13,772 nucleotides of DNA from Thermodesulfobacteriota bacterium (GTDB lineage Bacteria > Desulfobacterota > BSN033 > UBA1163), in contig JASEIE010000065.1 in assembly GCA_030024065.1 (NCBI GenBank), forward strand, positions 1 through 13,772. Direction: 5' to 3'. Positions 1-6,993 of this stretch are shown in pieces. The notes under the pieces are model-generated. The model was not told the origin of the DNA and ran no database searches. It saw only the letters and a list, made by a program, of their open reading frames with translations. Both the position numbers and the translations under genes were made by a program. Numbering within the stretch: the stretch's first letter is position 1; each line of letters opens with the position of its first letter.

Positions 1-264
1 GTTCAGGATCTCCCAGTTGACTTTGGAGAGCGCCTGGATCAATGTCCAGAGTCTGTTGTAACGCCTGCCCATCTCCAAAGCCTTCGGGACAATGTCTTTT
101 CGGACATAGAGCGTTATGGTTTTTCCTTCCACCTTGGTCGTCAGGCTATGGCCGGTCATGGAAGGGGACTTTGAGACCGTCCCGATCAGGAAACTATCGA
201 GCATTGCCGCAATGTCCTCCCTCAGCCGGTCCTGGCGCTTCTTCAGGATGTCTGCTCGGCTCAT
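1..264 (-). CDS. DUF6788-like small protein, partial (C-terminus off the left edge)
   Basis: An open minus-strand frame starts at ATG 264-262 and continues off the window, giving the first 88 residues. It starts MSRADILKKRQDRLREDI, with a charged helical N-terminus. A core follows with VEGKTITLYVRKDIVPKAL, then a helix ending in LIQALSKVNWEILN. The pattern of a small beta unit (GK-T-TLYV) followed by a long helix resembles DUF6788 proteins, which often sit beside transposase genes. The cysteine cluster seen in many DUF6788 members is absent. The start is supported by AAGGAG six bases upstream (revcomp of 271-276) and by a good promoter further upstream. No function is known. It could be an accessory gene of a mobile element whose transposase lies beyond the left edge, but that cannot be seen here. 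The gene is probably real; the family name is tentative. Confidence 0.5.
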   Translation of the reverse strand, partial: MSRADILKKRQDRLREDIAAMLDSFLIGTVSKSPSMTGHSLTTKVEGKTITLYVRKDIVPKALEMGRRYNRLWTLIQALSKVNWEILN

Positions 265-279
265 CTATAGCTCCTTCTT

Positions 280-331
280 ATATGAGTATTTTTACTCATA
301 TTTATTACAACAAAAAACGCCCTCATGTCAA
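280..331 (-). promoter_or_regulatory. Promoter plus 22-bp palindromic operator for the DUF6788-like gene
   Basis: Reading the minus strand, TTGACA (331-326) is followed after 18 bases by TAATAA (307-302), a good sigma-70 type pair. Just downstream, where transcription should begin, is a perfect inverted repeat: arms ATATGAGTA (280-288) and TACTCATAT (293-301) around a 4-base TTTT spacer. The Shine-Dalgarno sequence and ATG follow immediately. A perfect palindrome over the transcription start is a typical repressor site, so autoregulation is inferred. The regulator is not identified. Confidence 0.45.
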
Positions 332-403
332 GAGAAATGTGGGCGTGTGATCAAAAAAGTTCTAAAAGGACTAAACTGTTACCAGGAGATTGATATGTGT
401 CAG

Positions 404-420
404 GGTGTCAGGCCTTGAAA
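404..420 (+). repeat. Left inverted repeat of the RAYT element
   Basis: GGTGTCAGGCCTTGAAA matches the reverse complement of 1413-1429 over all 17 bases. It overlaps the stop codon of the transposase (408-410). It also overlaps a small hairpin with arms CCTTGA (413-418) and TCAAGG (427-432), partly inside the coding end. Confidence 0.75.
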
Positions 421-1376
421 GATGAATCAAGGTCCCCCACAAGCTTTGATAATTTCTTGTCCGAAACAATCTCTTCTCTCACCCGTGAAGCTGCTTTGCT
501 CACTCCACTAGCCTCCATCCCACCAAACCTCTCCCCGATCTCCCTATTGCTAAGTCCTGTATAACGCTGCGACAGATAAAGGGCAACCTTCCGAGACGTA
601 TTCGATCGACTCCCCTTCTCTAATAATTCTTCCTCTCGCGTCCCAAATACCTTCTCCACCTGTCGAAGAATTCGTTCTATGGGAAGGTACTCGATCAGCC
701 TCTTCCGCTCAACAATCCCAGGACTTATGTCCTTCCCTTTGAAGCCCCCCTTGATCCTTTCGATAAACTCCTCTCTTCCCAGTGCTACCTGAGCGTAGAC
801 ATCCTTAAAAGGATTTTCTGCCTCTCTCCTTAGCCCCTCTTCCACATAGGTCTTATATTTCCACTCTGCCCTTTTTCTATGTTCACCAAATTGAGATAAC
901 ACCCAACCGTATTCCATCCAATCTTCTTCTTGCTCCTTCCAAATGTATCCCCTATAACTACTCCACGGATATTCTTCGGGCTTTCTCACCAGCCCTGCCC
1001 TCACCGGATTGAGATGGACATACCTGCTAAGGGACAAAAGATAGCGATCCTTCTCCACGAGAATCGCCCTGTATCTTCCCTGGAAGAGATGCCCCACCCT
1101 TCCGTGTTTTCGGTTGAAATAGTTTGTGTATCCCCCGTTTACCCCATGCATGATCTTCAAGAGACCCCCTTGGGGGGTTTCGAGGATGAAATGATAATGG
1201 TTATCCATCTGGACATAGGCATGGATCAGGATACCATAGCGATTATGGTAATCTCGCAAAAGGCTAAGGAACTTAATCCGGTCCGCTCCATCCAGGAAGA
1301 TCTTCCTCCGTTCGTTTCCACGGCTGGTGATATGATACAAGGCCCCGGGATATTCAATCCGAATCGGTCTTCCCAT
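408..1376 (-). CDS. REP-associated tyrosine transposase (Y1/HUH) with DnaA-like C-terminal domain
   Basis: A 322-residue protein of the Transposase_17/RAYT group, which cleaves and joins single-stranded REP DNA. It starts MGRPIRIEYPGALYHITSRG, the typical RAYT N-terminus. The HUH metal-binding motif is visible as NHYHF, with H60 and H62. The nucleophile is expected to be Y119, in the conserved stretch RYVHLNPVRAGLV (118-130). After residue 140 the protein continues well beyond a minimal RAYT of about 165 residues. Residues about 235-305 resemble the DnaA C-terminal DNA-binding domain (ARKVALYLS-type helix, then LSNREIGERFGG). This extended architecture is known in RAYT-like transposases from deltaproteobacteria and related groups. 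The reading frame is intact with HUH and tyrosine residues present, so it may be active. The Shine-Dalgarno sequence is weak. It lies 78 bases downstream of the Crp/Fnr gene on the same strand and may be read through from it. Confidence 0.9.
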   Translation of the reverse strand: MGRPIRIEYPGALYHITSRGNERRKIFLDGADRIKFLSLLRDYHNRYGILIHAYVQMDNHYHFILETPQGGLLKIMHGVNGGYTNYFNRKHGRVGHLFQGRYRAILVEKDRYLLSLSRYVHLNPVRAGLVRKPEEYPWSSYRGYIWKEQEEDWMEYGWVLSQFGEHRKRAEWKYKTYVEEGLRREAENPFKDVYAQVALGREEFIERIKGGFKGKDISPGIVERKRLIEYLPIERILRQVEKVFGTREEELLEKGSRSNTSRKVALYLSQRYTGLSNREIGERFGGMEASGVSKAASRVREEIVSDKKLSKLVGDLDSSFKA

Positions 1377-1404
1377 AGCTTACAAATACCATGCCTCAAA
1401 TGCT

Positions 1405-1429
1405 GTGTCAATTTTCAAGGCCTGACACC
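1405..1429 (+). repeat. Right inverted repeat / REP hairpin of the RAYT element
   Basis: Positions 1413-1429 are the exact reverse complement of 404-420. Together with GTGTCA at 1405-1410 they form a 6-bp stem with TGACAC at 1423-1428 and a 12-base loop, the kind of imperfect palindrome that RAYT proteins recognise. Confidence 0.7.
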
Positions 1430-1454
1430 TTTCGACTTTAATGAAGCGGTTTGA

Positions 1455-2144
1455 TCAGATTTTCAAGCCAGAGGCCAATTCCTCAAGGGCCTCGTGGTTG
1501 AGAATCAGTATTTTATTCTTCTTCACATCAATGATTCTCTTTGCCTTCATCTTTGCCAGGGTCCTTGAAAGGGTTTCACTGATCGTCCCCAGTTTTGAGG
1601 CGAGTTGAGTCTTGCTCAGATCGAGTTCCACCTCCCTTGGGATCTTCCCCTCCTTCGACGATCTGAAGGAGAGATCGATCAGATATTTTGCAATCCGTGA
1701 GGAGACCTCCTTCAGTGAAAGCTCTTCGATCAGAGAAGCAAACCGCCTTAGATAGTGGGAGAGAGAAACGATCATATTGATGCTGAGCTGGGGATTCTTC
1801 TCAATCAACTGAATAAAATCTCTTTTGGGAATGAAAAGGAGCTGGCTGTCGGTCAATGCCTCTGCAAAGGCCGGATAACTCCCTTCGGCAAAGAGGGCTG
1901 CTTCAGCAAAGGTATCCGGTGCCGAAACCACATGGAGGATCTGCTCCTTCCCGTCAGGTGAAATCTTATAGAGTTTCACCCTCCCTGAAAGGATGGAATA
2001 AAAACCCCTCGCCCCTTCCCCTTCGGAGAAAAGGACCTCCTTTTTACTTAAGCGCCTGGGTGTAGCGATGGCCCTGATCTTTTTTAATTCTTCTTCTTTC
2101 AAACCGGCAAAAAGAGGACACCTTTTAAAAAGATCTGTATCCAT
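1455..2144 (-). CDS. Crp/Fnr-family transcriptional regulator
   Basis: A 229-residue regulator with an N-terminal cyclic-nucleotide-binding-type beta-barrel (about 10-125), a long dimerisation helix (about 125-155) and a C-terminal winged helix (about 160-220). The recognition segment is SKTQLASKLGTISETLSRTL. There is no Fnr-type cysteine cluster; the only N-terminal cysteine is C9 in KRCPLF. The usual phosphate-binding GE..LF...R-S segment of cAMP-binding Crp is replaced by FAEAALFAEGSYPAFAEA, so cAMP is an unlikely ligand. The family includes redox, NO and heme sensors, but the signal cannot be told from sequence. I chose ATG 2144 over the upstream GTG 2150 because AGGGG sits five bases before the ATG and overlaps the GTG. 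It is transcribed divergently from ftsH across a shared 300-bp region and may control itself or neighbours. Confidence 0.9.
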   Translation of the reverse strand: MDTDLFKRCPLFAGLKEEELKKIRAIATPRRLSKKEVLFSEGEGARGFYSILSGRVKLYKISPDGKEQILHVVSAPDTFAEAALFAEGSYPAFAEALTDSQLLFIPKRDFIQLIEKNPQLSINMIVSLSHYLRRFASLIEELSLKEVSSRIAKYLIDLSFRSSKEGKIPREVELDLSKTQLASKLGTISETLSRTLAKMKAKRIIDVKKNKILILNHEALEELASGLKI

Positions 2145-2149
2145 AATCA

Positions 2150-2154
2150 CCCCT
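2150..2154 (-). promoter_or_regulatory. Shine-Dalgarno site that decides the Crp/Fnr start
   Basis: On the minus strand AGGGG is followed by TGATT and then ATG (2144). This spacing suits the ATG and leaves no room for the alternative GTG at 2150, which overlaps the site. Confidence 0.55.
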
Positions 2155-2190
2155 GAATACCAAAATCTAAGTTTGGACCTTAGACTCAGC

Positions 2191-2212
2191 TATTTGACAT
2201 TTTATACAAATA
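2191..2212. promoter_or_regulatory. Palindrome TATTTG-N10-CAAATA, possible regulator site
   Basis: Arms TATTTG (2191-2196) and CAAATA (2207-2212) are perfect inverted repeats in a 22-bp window. That is the size of a Crp/Fnr-family operator, though the N10 centre is two bases longer than in a classical FNR TTG-N8-CAA site. It overlaps the TTGACA of the plus-strand promoter candidate and lies about 50 bases upstream of the divergent Crp/Fnr gene. Autoregulation is an inference. Confidence 0.3.
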
Positions 2213-2221
2213 CCCTATAGT
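2194..2221 (+). promoter_or_regulatory. Candidate sigma-70 promoter toward ftsH
   Basis: TTGACA (2194-2199) is followed after 16 bases by TATAGT (2216-2221). If used, it gives an ftsH leader of about 215 bases that begins at the 2228-2255 hairpin. A second -10 match, TATAAT at 2280-2285, has no good -35 and could be an alternative start. Confidence 0.35.
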
Positions 2222-2227
2222 TTTTTT

Positions 2228-2255
2228 GCTCTCTTTTCAAGAAAAAAAAGAGAGC
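2228..2255. repeat. Perfect 10-bp stem hairpin in the ftsH leader/divergent region
   Basis: Arms GCTCTCTTTT (2228-2237) and AAAAGAGAGC (2246-2255) enclose an 8-base loop. A run of seven T precedes it on the plus strand (2221-2227), and no T run follows on either transcribed strand, so it does not look like an ordinary intrinsic terminator. It would lie at the 5' end of an RNA started from the TTGACA/TATAGT promoter, where it could protect the transcript. Confidence 0.5.
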
Positions 2256-2443
2256 CACCCATTCGAACCTATCTGTTACTATAATGGTTTCAATAAGATA
2301 GACAGTATTTTGTCCGTACCCCCCGGAGAGAAACTCCCGATTACCCCTAATTCATATCTATCCTGTCAGGTATACTTTATTGAACTAATAGAGGAATTAT
2401 GTTAATCTAAGTCTAAATCGAAATTTAATATCGGAGAAATCAT

Positions 2444-4237
2444 TTGAATTCCCTCTACAAAAACCTTATCTTCTGGTTGATCATCATCACCATAATGATC
2501 CTCCTTTTCAATCTTTTCAGTAAACCGCGGCAGACGGTTTCAGATAGAAACTATTCCGATTTCATCACTGCGGTGGAAAACAATCGCGTCCCCGAAGTGG
2601 AGGCAAGGGGAAGAAGTATCATCTGGAAGGATACGGAGGGAAAACAATATAAAACTTATGCGCCTGAAGACCCCGAGATGATAAAAATGCTCAGGGATAA
2701 AAAAGTGATCATCAATGCGAAGAAGGAGGACGAATCCCCTCTCTGGCAGAATATCCTCATCTCCTGGTTCCCGATGATCCTCTTAATCGGTGTCTGGATC
2801 TTTTTTATGAAGCAGATGCAGATCGGCGGTGGAAAGGCCCTCTCCTTTGGAAAGAGCAAGGCCAAAATCCTGACCAAAGAACATCATCAGATAACCTTCG
2901 CAAATGTGGCTGGAATTGAAGAGGCGAAAGATGAACTGGAGGAGATCATCGCCTTTCTCAGGGATCCCAAGAAATTTACAAAGCTGGGTGGAAGGATACC
3001 CAAAGGGGTACTTCTCATCGGTGCCCCTGGAACGGGCAAAACCCTCCTTGCACGGGCCATTGCCGGTGAAGCCGATGTTCCTTTCTTCAGTATCAGCGGT
3101 TCCGATTTTGTTGAGATGTTTGTTGGCGTGGGCGCCTCACGGGTGCGCGACCTCTTCCTCCAGGGAAAACGCAACGCCCCCTGTATCATCTTCATCGACG
3201 AAATCGACGCCGTTGGAAGGCACAGAGGAGCAGGTCTGGGCGGAGGCCATGACGAACGGGAACAGACTCTGAACCAATTATTGGTTGAAATGGATGGTTT
3301 TGAATCGAACGAAGGCGTGATATTGATTGCGGCCACGAACCGCCCCGATGTTTTAGATCCTGCCCTTTTGAGGCCTGGGCGATTTGACCGCCAGGTAATC
3401 GTCCCTGTCCCCGATGTGAAGGGAAGAGAGGAAATTATAAAGGTCCACTCTAAAAAGATACCGTTAGCTGAGGATGTCAATCTTCTCGTCCTTGCCAGAG
3501 GAACTCCTGGATTTACCGGGGCTGATCTGGAGAACCTCGTAAACGAAGCAGCTTTACTGGCTGCTCGATTGGGAAAGGAACGGGTTGAGATGGTTGACCT
3601 GGAACAGGCTAAGGATAAAGTCATGATGGGTGTGGAACGGAAATCCATGATCATTCCTCTGGAAGAGCGGAGGATAACAGCCTATCATGAGGCAGGGCAT
3701 ACGCTGGTAGCCAGGATGATCCCTGGAACAGACCCCATCCATAAAGTGACGATCATCCCCAGGGGCCGAGCCTTGGGCATCACCCAGCAACTTCCTATTG
3801 ATGAAAAGCATACCTATCCAAAAGACTACCTGCTGAACAATATTGCAATCATGATGGGAGGAAGGGTTGCAGAAGAATTGGTGTTGAACAGTCAAACCAC
3901 CGGTGCGGGGAATGACATCGAACGTTCCACAGAAATTGCCAGGAAAATGGTTTGCGAATGGGGAATGAGCGATAATCTTGGCCCCTTGGCCTACGGTAAA
4001 AAAGAAGAACAGATCTTCTTGGGAAGAGAATTTTCTAAGCACCGAGATTATAGTGAAAATACGGCGCGTTTAATTGATAATGAAATCAGGGGCATTGTGA
4101 CCCAGGGTCATGAAAGAGCCAGAGAAATCATCCAGACGAATATGGCCATACTCCATAAATTGGCCAATACTCTTCTTGAAAAAGAGGTTCTCGACGGGAA
4201 TCAAATCGAAGCTATTTTAAAGGGTGAGACGGTTTAA
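2444..4237 (+). CDS. ftsH: ATP-dependent zinc metalloprotease FtsH
   Basis: A membrane-anchored AAA+ protease that extracts and degrades misfolded membrane proteins and short-lived regulators. The 597 residues show all expected parts in order. Transmembrane segment 1 is about residues 8-24, followed by a short extracytoplasmic domain and transmembrane segment 2 at about 103-122. The Walker A motif is GAPGTGKT (193-200) and the pore motif MFVG is at 225-228. Walker B is CIIFIDEID (247-255), and the second region of homology with arginine fingers is at 297-316. The zinc site is HEAGH (415-419), with the third ligand expected at D491 in [12 protein letters not shown]. The start is TTG at 2444: GGAG lies seven bases upstream, the resulting [15 protein letters not shown] is a standard FtsH N-terminus, and the first in-frame ATG falls inside the first membrane helix. 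At 597 residues it lacks the long C-terminal tail of some homologues. It is the first gene of the plus-strand block. Confidence 0.97.
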   Translation: MNSLYKNLIFWLIIITIMILLFNLFSKPRQTVSDRNYSDFITAVENNRVPEVEARGRSIIWKDTEGKQYKTYAPEDPEMIKMLRDKKVIINAKKEDESPLWQNILISWFPMILLIGVWIFFMKQMQIGGGKALSFGKSKAKILTKEHHQITFANVAGIEEAKDELEEIIAFLRDPKKFTKLGGRIPKGVLLIGAPGTGKTLLARAIAGEADVPFFSISGSDFVEMFVGVGASRVRDLFLQGKRNAPCIIFIDEIDAVGRHRGAGLGGGHDEREQTLNQLLVEMDGFESNEGVILIAATNRPDVLDPALLRPGRFDRQVIVPVPDVKGREEIIKVHSKKIPLAEDVNLLVLARGTPGFTGADLENLVNEAALLAARLGKERVEMVDLEQAKDKVMMGVERKSMIIPLEERRITAYHEAGHTLVARMIPGTDPIHKVTIIPRGRALGITQQLPIDEKHTYPKDYLLNNIAIMMGGRVAEELVLNSQTTGAGNDIERSTEIARKMVCEWGMSDNLGPLAYGKKEEQIFLGREFSKHRDYSENTARLIDNEIRGIVTQGHERAREIIQTNMAILHKLANTLLEKEVLDGNQIEAILKGETV

Positions 4238-4270
4238 TCCCTTTCAACCCATACCTCCTCCACAAAAAAG

Positions 4271-5509
4271 ATGAACCTGATTCGATGCCTTCACATCACC
4301 GATCTGAAAGAAGCCATCCATCAGATGGGAAGGGTCGGTGTGGATGCCACTGGCATCAAATCGATGAAGGGGAAAGCCCTCCTCTACAATCTCAAAGTGG
4401 AAGGAATCGATCCACGAACCGCAAACATACTTAAACTGGAGATGCTCTCCCTGGGAGGAGATGCCGCTCTTGACCGGGGAGGGCTTGATTGCAGTATTGA
4501 AAAGACCGACACCCTTCTCATGGGCACTCAAAAACAGTTCGAAAACCTGTCCCTCAAGTTCGATTCCTACCCAAACCTTCAATCTCTCGGTCAATCCTTA
4601 AAGCAGACCCTCAAGAACATCTTTAAAACGCATTTTCCCCTTCGCCTTCGAAAACAGACCTTCACGCTGGGAAAGAGGACGCTCCTGATGGGGGTCTTAA
4701 ATATCACTCCTGACTCCTTTTCAGACGGAGGTCTCTATTTCGATAAAGAGAAGGCCATTGCTCATGGAGTTAGAATGGCCGAAGAAGGAGCTGATATCAT
4801 CGATATCGGAGGGGAATCTACCAGGCCGGGCTCAAAACCCCTCGAAATGGAAGAAGAACTTCGGCGGATCATCCCGGTGATTGAATCCCTTACAAAAGAG
4901 GTCGATGTCCCCATCTCAATCGACACCTACAAATCGGCAGTGGCTCAGAGAGCTATCGAGGCAGGCGCTGAAATGATTAATGACATCAGCGGGTTACACT
5001 TTGATCCCGATCTTGCCCTGATAGCTGTTAGGGAAGACATTCCTATTGTATTAATGCATATCCGGGGGACCCCTGAAACAATGCAGAAGGATGTCTATTA
5101 CGAATCTCTTTTTTCAGAAATAATTCAATATCTTAAGGAATCCATTCAACGGGCGGAATCTGTTGGTGTAAATCCTGAGCAGGTGATCATCGACCCCGGG
5201 ATCGGCTTTGGCAAAACCCTTGAAGACAATCTCCTTATTATAAAAAACCTTTCAGAATTTCGAGTACTTGGAAAACCTATCCTTCTCGGGACATCCCGAA
5301 AAACCTTTATTGGAAAGATTCTCAATGCCGACCCTGGGCAGAGGCTTGAGGGAACGCTTTCAAGCATTGCCATTGCCGTTCTCAACGGCGCTCATATCAT
5401 TCGATGCCATGATGTTCTTCAGGCGAAAAAAACGATTGCAGTTGCGGATGCCATTCGTCTGGCAGGGGGGGATAAGTTCGGAGTTCGGAGTTCGGAGTCT
5501 GGAATGTAG
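4271..5509 (+). CDS. folP: Dihydropteroate synthase with N-terminal extension
   Basis: Condenses p-aminobenzoate with 6-hydroxymethyl-7,8-dihydropterin diphosphate in folate synthesis; this is the sulfonamide target. The TIM-barrel enzyme occupies about residues 130-400. Visible motifs are MGVLNITPDSFSDGG (140-154), DIGGESTRPGS (178-188), ISIDT (215-219), INDISG (236-241), IDPGIGFGKT (307-316), SRK (342-344) and the RCH near the end (378-380). The protein has 412 residues against about 280 for the classical enzyme. The extra 120-130 N-terminal residues (MNLIRCLHITDLKEAIHQMG onward) form a separate region also seen in long FolP proteins of deltaproteobacteria; its role is unknown. The last residues, KFGVRSSESGM, are encoded by a heptamer repeat and are probably not functional. 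No clear Shine-Dalgarno sequence precedes the ATG. It follows ftsH by 33 bases, so co-transcription is likely. Confidence 0.95.
   Translation: MNLIRCLHITDLKEAIHQMGRVGVDATGIKSMKGKALLYNLKVEGIDPRTANILKLEMLSLGGDAALDRGGLDCSIEKTDTLLMGTQKQFENLSLKFDSYPNLQSLGQSLKQTLKNIFKTHFPLRLRKQTFTLGKRTLLMGVLNITPDSFSDGGLYFDKEKAIAHGVRMAEEGADIIDIGGESTRPGSKPLEMEEELRRIIPVIESLTKEVDVPISIDTYKSAVAQRAIEAGAEMINDISGLHFDPDLALIAVREDIPIVLMHIRGTPETMQKDVYYESLFSEIIQYLKESIQRAESVGVNPEQVIIDPGIGFGKTLEDNLLIIKNLSEFRVLGKPILLGTSRKTFIGKILNADPGQRLEGTLSSIAIAVLNGAHIIRCHDVLQAKKTIAVADAIRLAGGDKFGVRSSESGM
5475..5502 (+). repeat. Heptamer array (AGTTCGG units) in the 3' end of folP
   Basis: Three exact AGTTCGG units begin at 5475, 5482 and 5489, followed by AGTCTGG at 5496. 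The array lies inside the last codons of folP. Because 7 is not a multiple of 3, it is read in all three frames in turn and encodes FGVRSSE. No opposite arm is visible downstream. Confidence 0.85.
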
Positions 5510-5525
5510 ACCCATGCTTGATTTT

Positions 5526-5531
5526 TATAAT
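5526..5531 (+). promoter_or_regulatory. Isolated TATAAT upstream of glmM
   Basis: A perfect -10 hexamer lies 50 bases before the glmM start, but no recognisable -35 stands 16-18 bases upstream. Just after it, ACGATTGT occurs twice (5532-5539 and 5544-5551). The evidence is weak. The folP-glmM gap is the only part of this stretch with a promoter-like AT content. Confidence 0.2.
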
Positions 5532-5580
5532 ACGATTGTGCTAACGATTGTTAACATCTCTAAAAAATCATTAAATTCAT

Positions 5581-6972
5581 ATGACTCGTAAACTATTCGG
5601 TACAGATGGAATCAGAGGGGTTGCCAATGTCGACCCGATGACCGGGGAGCTGGCCATGCAGCTTGGCAGGGCCATCGCTCACCTTTTTAAGGAGGTGAAG
5701 GGAAAACACCGGATTGTGGTGGGAAAGGACACCCGCCTTTCCGGGTATATGCTCGAAACCGCTCTTGCTTCCGGCATCTGCTCCATGGGTGCAGATGTGT
5801 GGCTGGTTGGCCCCCTCCCCACACCGGGGATTGCTTTCATCACTACCAGCATGAGGGCCAATGCCGGCGTGGTCATCTCCGCCTCCCACAATCCTTACTA
5901 CGACAATGGGATAAAAATCTTTTCCAGCAATGGTTTCAAGCTCCCCGATGAAATGGAACATCGGATCGAGGAGATGATTCTTTCCAACCACCTCGACTCC
6001 CTCCGTCCCACGGCGAGCGCCGTTGGAAAAGCGCACCGTATCGATGATGCCATCGGAAGATATGTCGTCTTTTTGAAGAAAACCTTTCCAAACGATTTGA
6101 CCCTCGACGGACTTCGCATTGCCCTGGATTGTGCCAATGGAGCTGCCTACCGTGTCGCGCCCATGGTGTTCGAAGAATTAGGGGCAGAGGTAATACCGAT
6201 TGGAATCGAGCCCAACGGAGAGAACATCAATGCCAATTGCGGTTCCCTTCACCCTGAAGTGGTAACTCAACTTGTCCTTGAAAAGGGAGCGGATATCGGA
6301 ATCGCTCTGGACGGAGATGGGGACCGAATTGTCTTTGTGGATCGCTCTGGGAAACAGGTTGACGGGGATCATATCCTGGCCATCTGCGGCCTCCAGATGC
6401 TTTCAGAAGATCGTCTAAAAAAGTCCACATTGGTCACCACGGTGATGAGCAATATGGGGCTGGACCGGACCATCCGAAATGCAGGGGGAAAGGTGGTCAG
6501 AACCCAGGTGGGAGACCGTTATGTCGTCGAGGAAATGGTCCGTGGAGACTATAATCTCGGAGGGGAACAGTCCGGCCATACCGTCTTCTTAGACTACAAT
6601 ACGACCTGCGACGGCATCCTCACCGCCCTTCAACTCCTCGCCATTATGAAGAGAAAGGAAAGGCCATTGGATGAACTGGCAGGGGTGATAAAGCCTCTCC
6701 CCCAGGTGCTCTACAATACAGAGGTGAGAGAAAAAAAAGAACTTTCCGAAATCCCCGAGATTGATAAAAGAGTGAAAGAGATCGAAAAGATTTTAGGGGA
6801 TTCAGGGAGACTTTTAATCCGTTACTCGGGAACAGAGCCTCTCCTTCGTATTATGGTTGAGGGCGAGGATGAAACGAAACTCCATGCCTATGCTCAGGAG
6901 CTTGCGGAACTGATAAAAAAACATCTTGGATCCCCCCCTCCTCTCCTCCCCCCGCAGGTGGGGGAGGAATAA
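5581..6972 (+). CDS. glmM: Phosphoglucosamine mutase
   Basis: Interconverts glucosamine-6-phosphate and glucosamine-1-phosphate on the way to UDP-N-acetylglucosamine for peptidoglycan and lipopolysaccharide. The four-domain alpha-D-phosphohexomutase fold is complete. It starts [16 protein letters not shown]. The phosphoserine loop SASHNP (100-105) carries S102, and the metal loop DGDGDR is at 244-249. The sugar loop GEQSGH is at 328-333, and the phosphate-binding RYSGTEP is at 424-430. The family is usually about 445-450 residues. This one has 463 because a proline-rich tail, [13 protein letters not shown], is added by a GC-rich palindrome at the 3' end. No Shine-Dalgarno sequence is visible before ATG 5581. 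In many bacteria glmM follows cdaA and ybbR; here it follows folP directly, 71 bases downstream. Confidence 0.97.
   Translation: MTRKLFGTDGIRGVANVDPMTGELAMQLGRAIAHLFKEVKGKHRIVVGKDTRLSGYMLETALASGICSMGADVWLVGPLPTPGIAFITTSMRANAGVVISASHNPYYDNGIKIFSSNGFKLPDEMEHRIEEMILSNHLDSLRPTASAVGKAHRIDDAIGRYVVFLKKTFPNDLTLDGLRIALDCANGAAYRVAPMVFEELGAEVIPIGIEPNGENINANCGSLHPEVVTQLVLEKGADIGIALDGDGDRIVFVDRSGKQVDGDHILAICGLQMLSEDRLKKSTLVTTVMSNMGLDRTIRNAGGKVVRTQVGDRYVVEEMVRGDYNLGGEQSGHTVFLDYNTTCDGILTALQLLAIMKRKERPLDELAGVIKPLPQVLYNTEVREKKELSEIPEIDKRVKEIEKILGDSGRLLIRYSGTEPLLRIMVEGEDETKLHAYAQELAELIKKHLGSPPPLLPPQVGEE
6944..6968. repeat. GC-rich palindromic element at the 3' end of glmM
   Basis: Arms TCCTCCCCC (6944-6952) and GGGGGAGGA (6960-6968) are exact inverted repeats with a 7-base loop. 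The right part, AGGTGGGGGA (6956-6965), recurs directly at 6972-6981. The element supplies the last codons of glmM, with the stop at 6970-6972. It resembles the C-rich and G-rich REP-like palindromes scattered in many genomes. It could also serve as a 3' mRNA structure between glmM and pdxJ. Confidence 0.6.
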
Positions 6973-6993
6973 GGTGGGGGAATGGGAGGAACC

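Larger units (their letters stand above)
397..1429 (-). mobile_element. RAYT element: REP-associated transposase gene bounded by inverted REP-like ends
   Basis: The transposase gene lies between two inverted copies of the same 17-bp sequence. The left copy is at 404-420 and reads GGTGTCAGGCCTTGAAA. The right copy, at 1413-1429, is its exact reverse complement. The left copy contains the stop codon of the gene. The left end also has a tandem 8-mer GTGTCAGG (397-404 and 405-412). The right end forms a hairpin with arms GTGTCA (1405-1410) and TGACAC (1423-1428). A RAYT gene flanked by REP-type palindromes in opposite orientation is the known layout for this group. Outer limits beyond the repeats are uncertain because no target duplication is evident. 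Confidence 0.65.
2145..2443. other. Divergent intergenic region between the Crp/Fnr gene and ftsH
   Basis: About 300 bases without a supported gene. It holds a TTGACA/TATAGT promoter candidate, a TATTTG-N10-CAAATA palindrome, a strong hairpin at 2228-2255, a perfect TATAAT at 2280-2285 without a clear -35, and the ftsH ribosome-binding site. A weak GGAG/CTCC hairpin occurs near 2329-2345. tilS, which often precedes ftsH in other bacteria, is not here, so ftsH must have its own promoter in this region. Confidence 0.6.

Noticed and set aside
42..418. Plus-strand open frames opposite the DUF6788-like gene and its promoter
   Set aside because: They run antisense to a frame with a good start, ribosome site and promoter, and their peptides have no recognisable pattern.
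930..1454. 174-codon plus-strand frame opposite the RAYT gene
   Set aside because: It lies antisense to the conserved HUH-motif coding sequence and its translation looks like a shadow frame.
2145..2150. GTG at 2150 as start of the Crp/Fnr gene
   Set aside because: The AGGGG ribosome site overlaps it and is correctly spaced for ATG 2144.
2228..2255. Hairpin read as a Rho-independent terminator
   Set aside because: No T run follows the stem on either transcribed strand, and it lies upstream of both divergent genes, not after one.
2887..3654. 255-codon minus-strand frame inside ftsH
   Set aside because: It is a long antisense shadow of the conserved AAA+ domain, rich in Ser, Arg and Pro, with no start signal.
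6982..6993. ATG 6982 as start of pdxJ
   Set aside because: It adds MGGT not found in the family; the ATG at 6994 gives the standard N-terminus and has GGGAGG before it.
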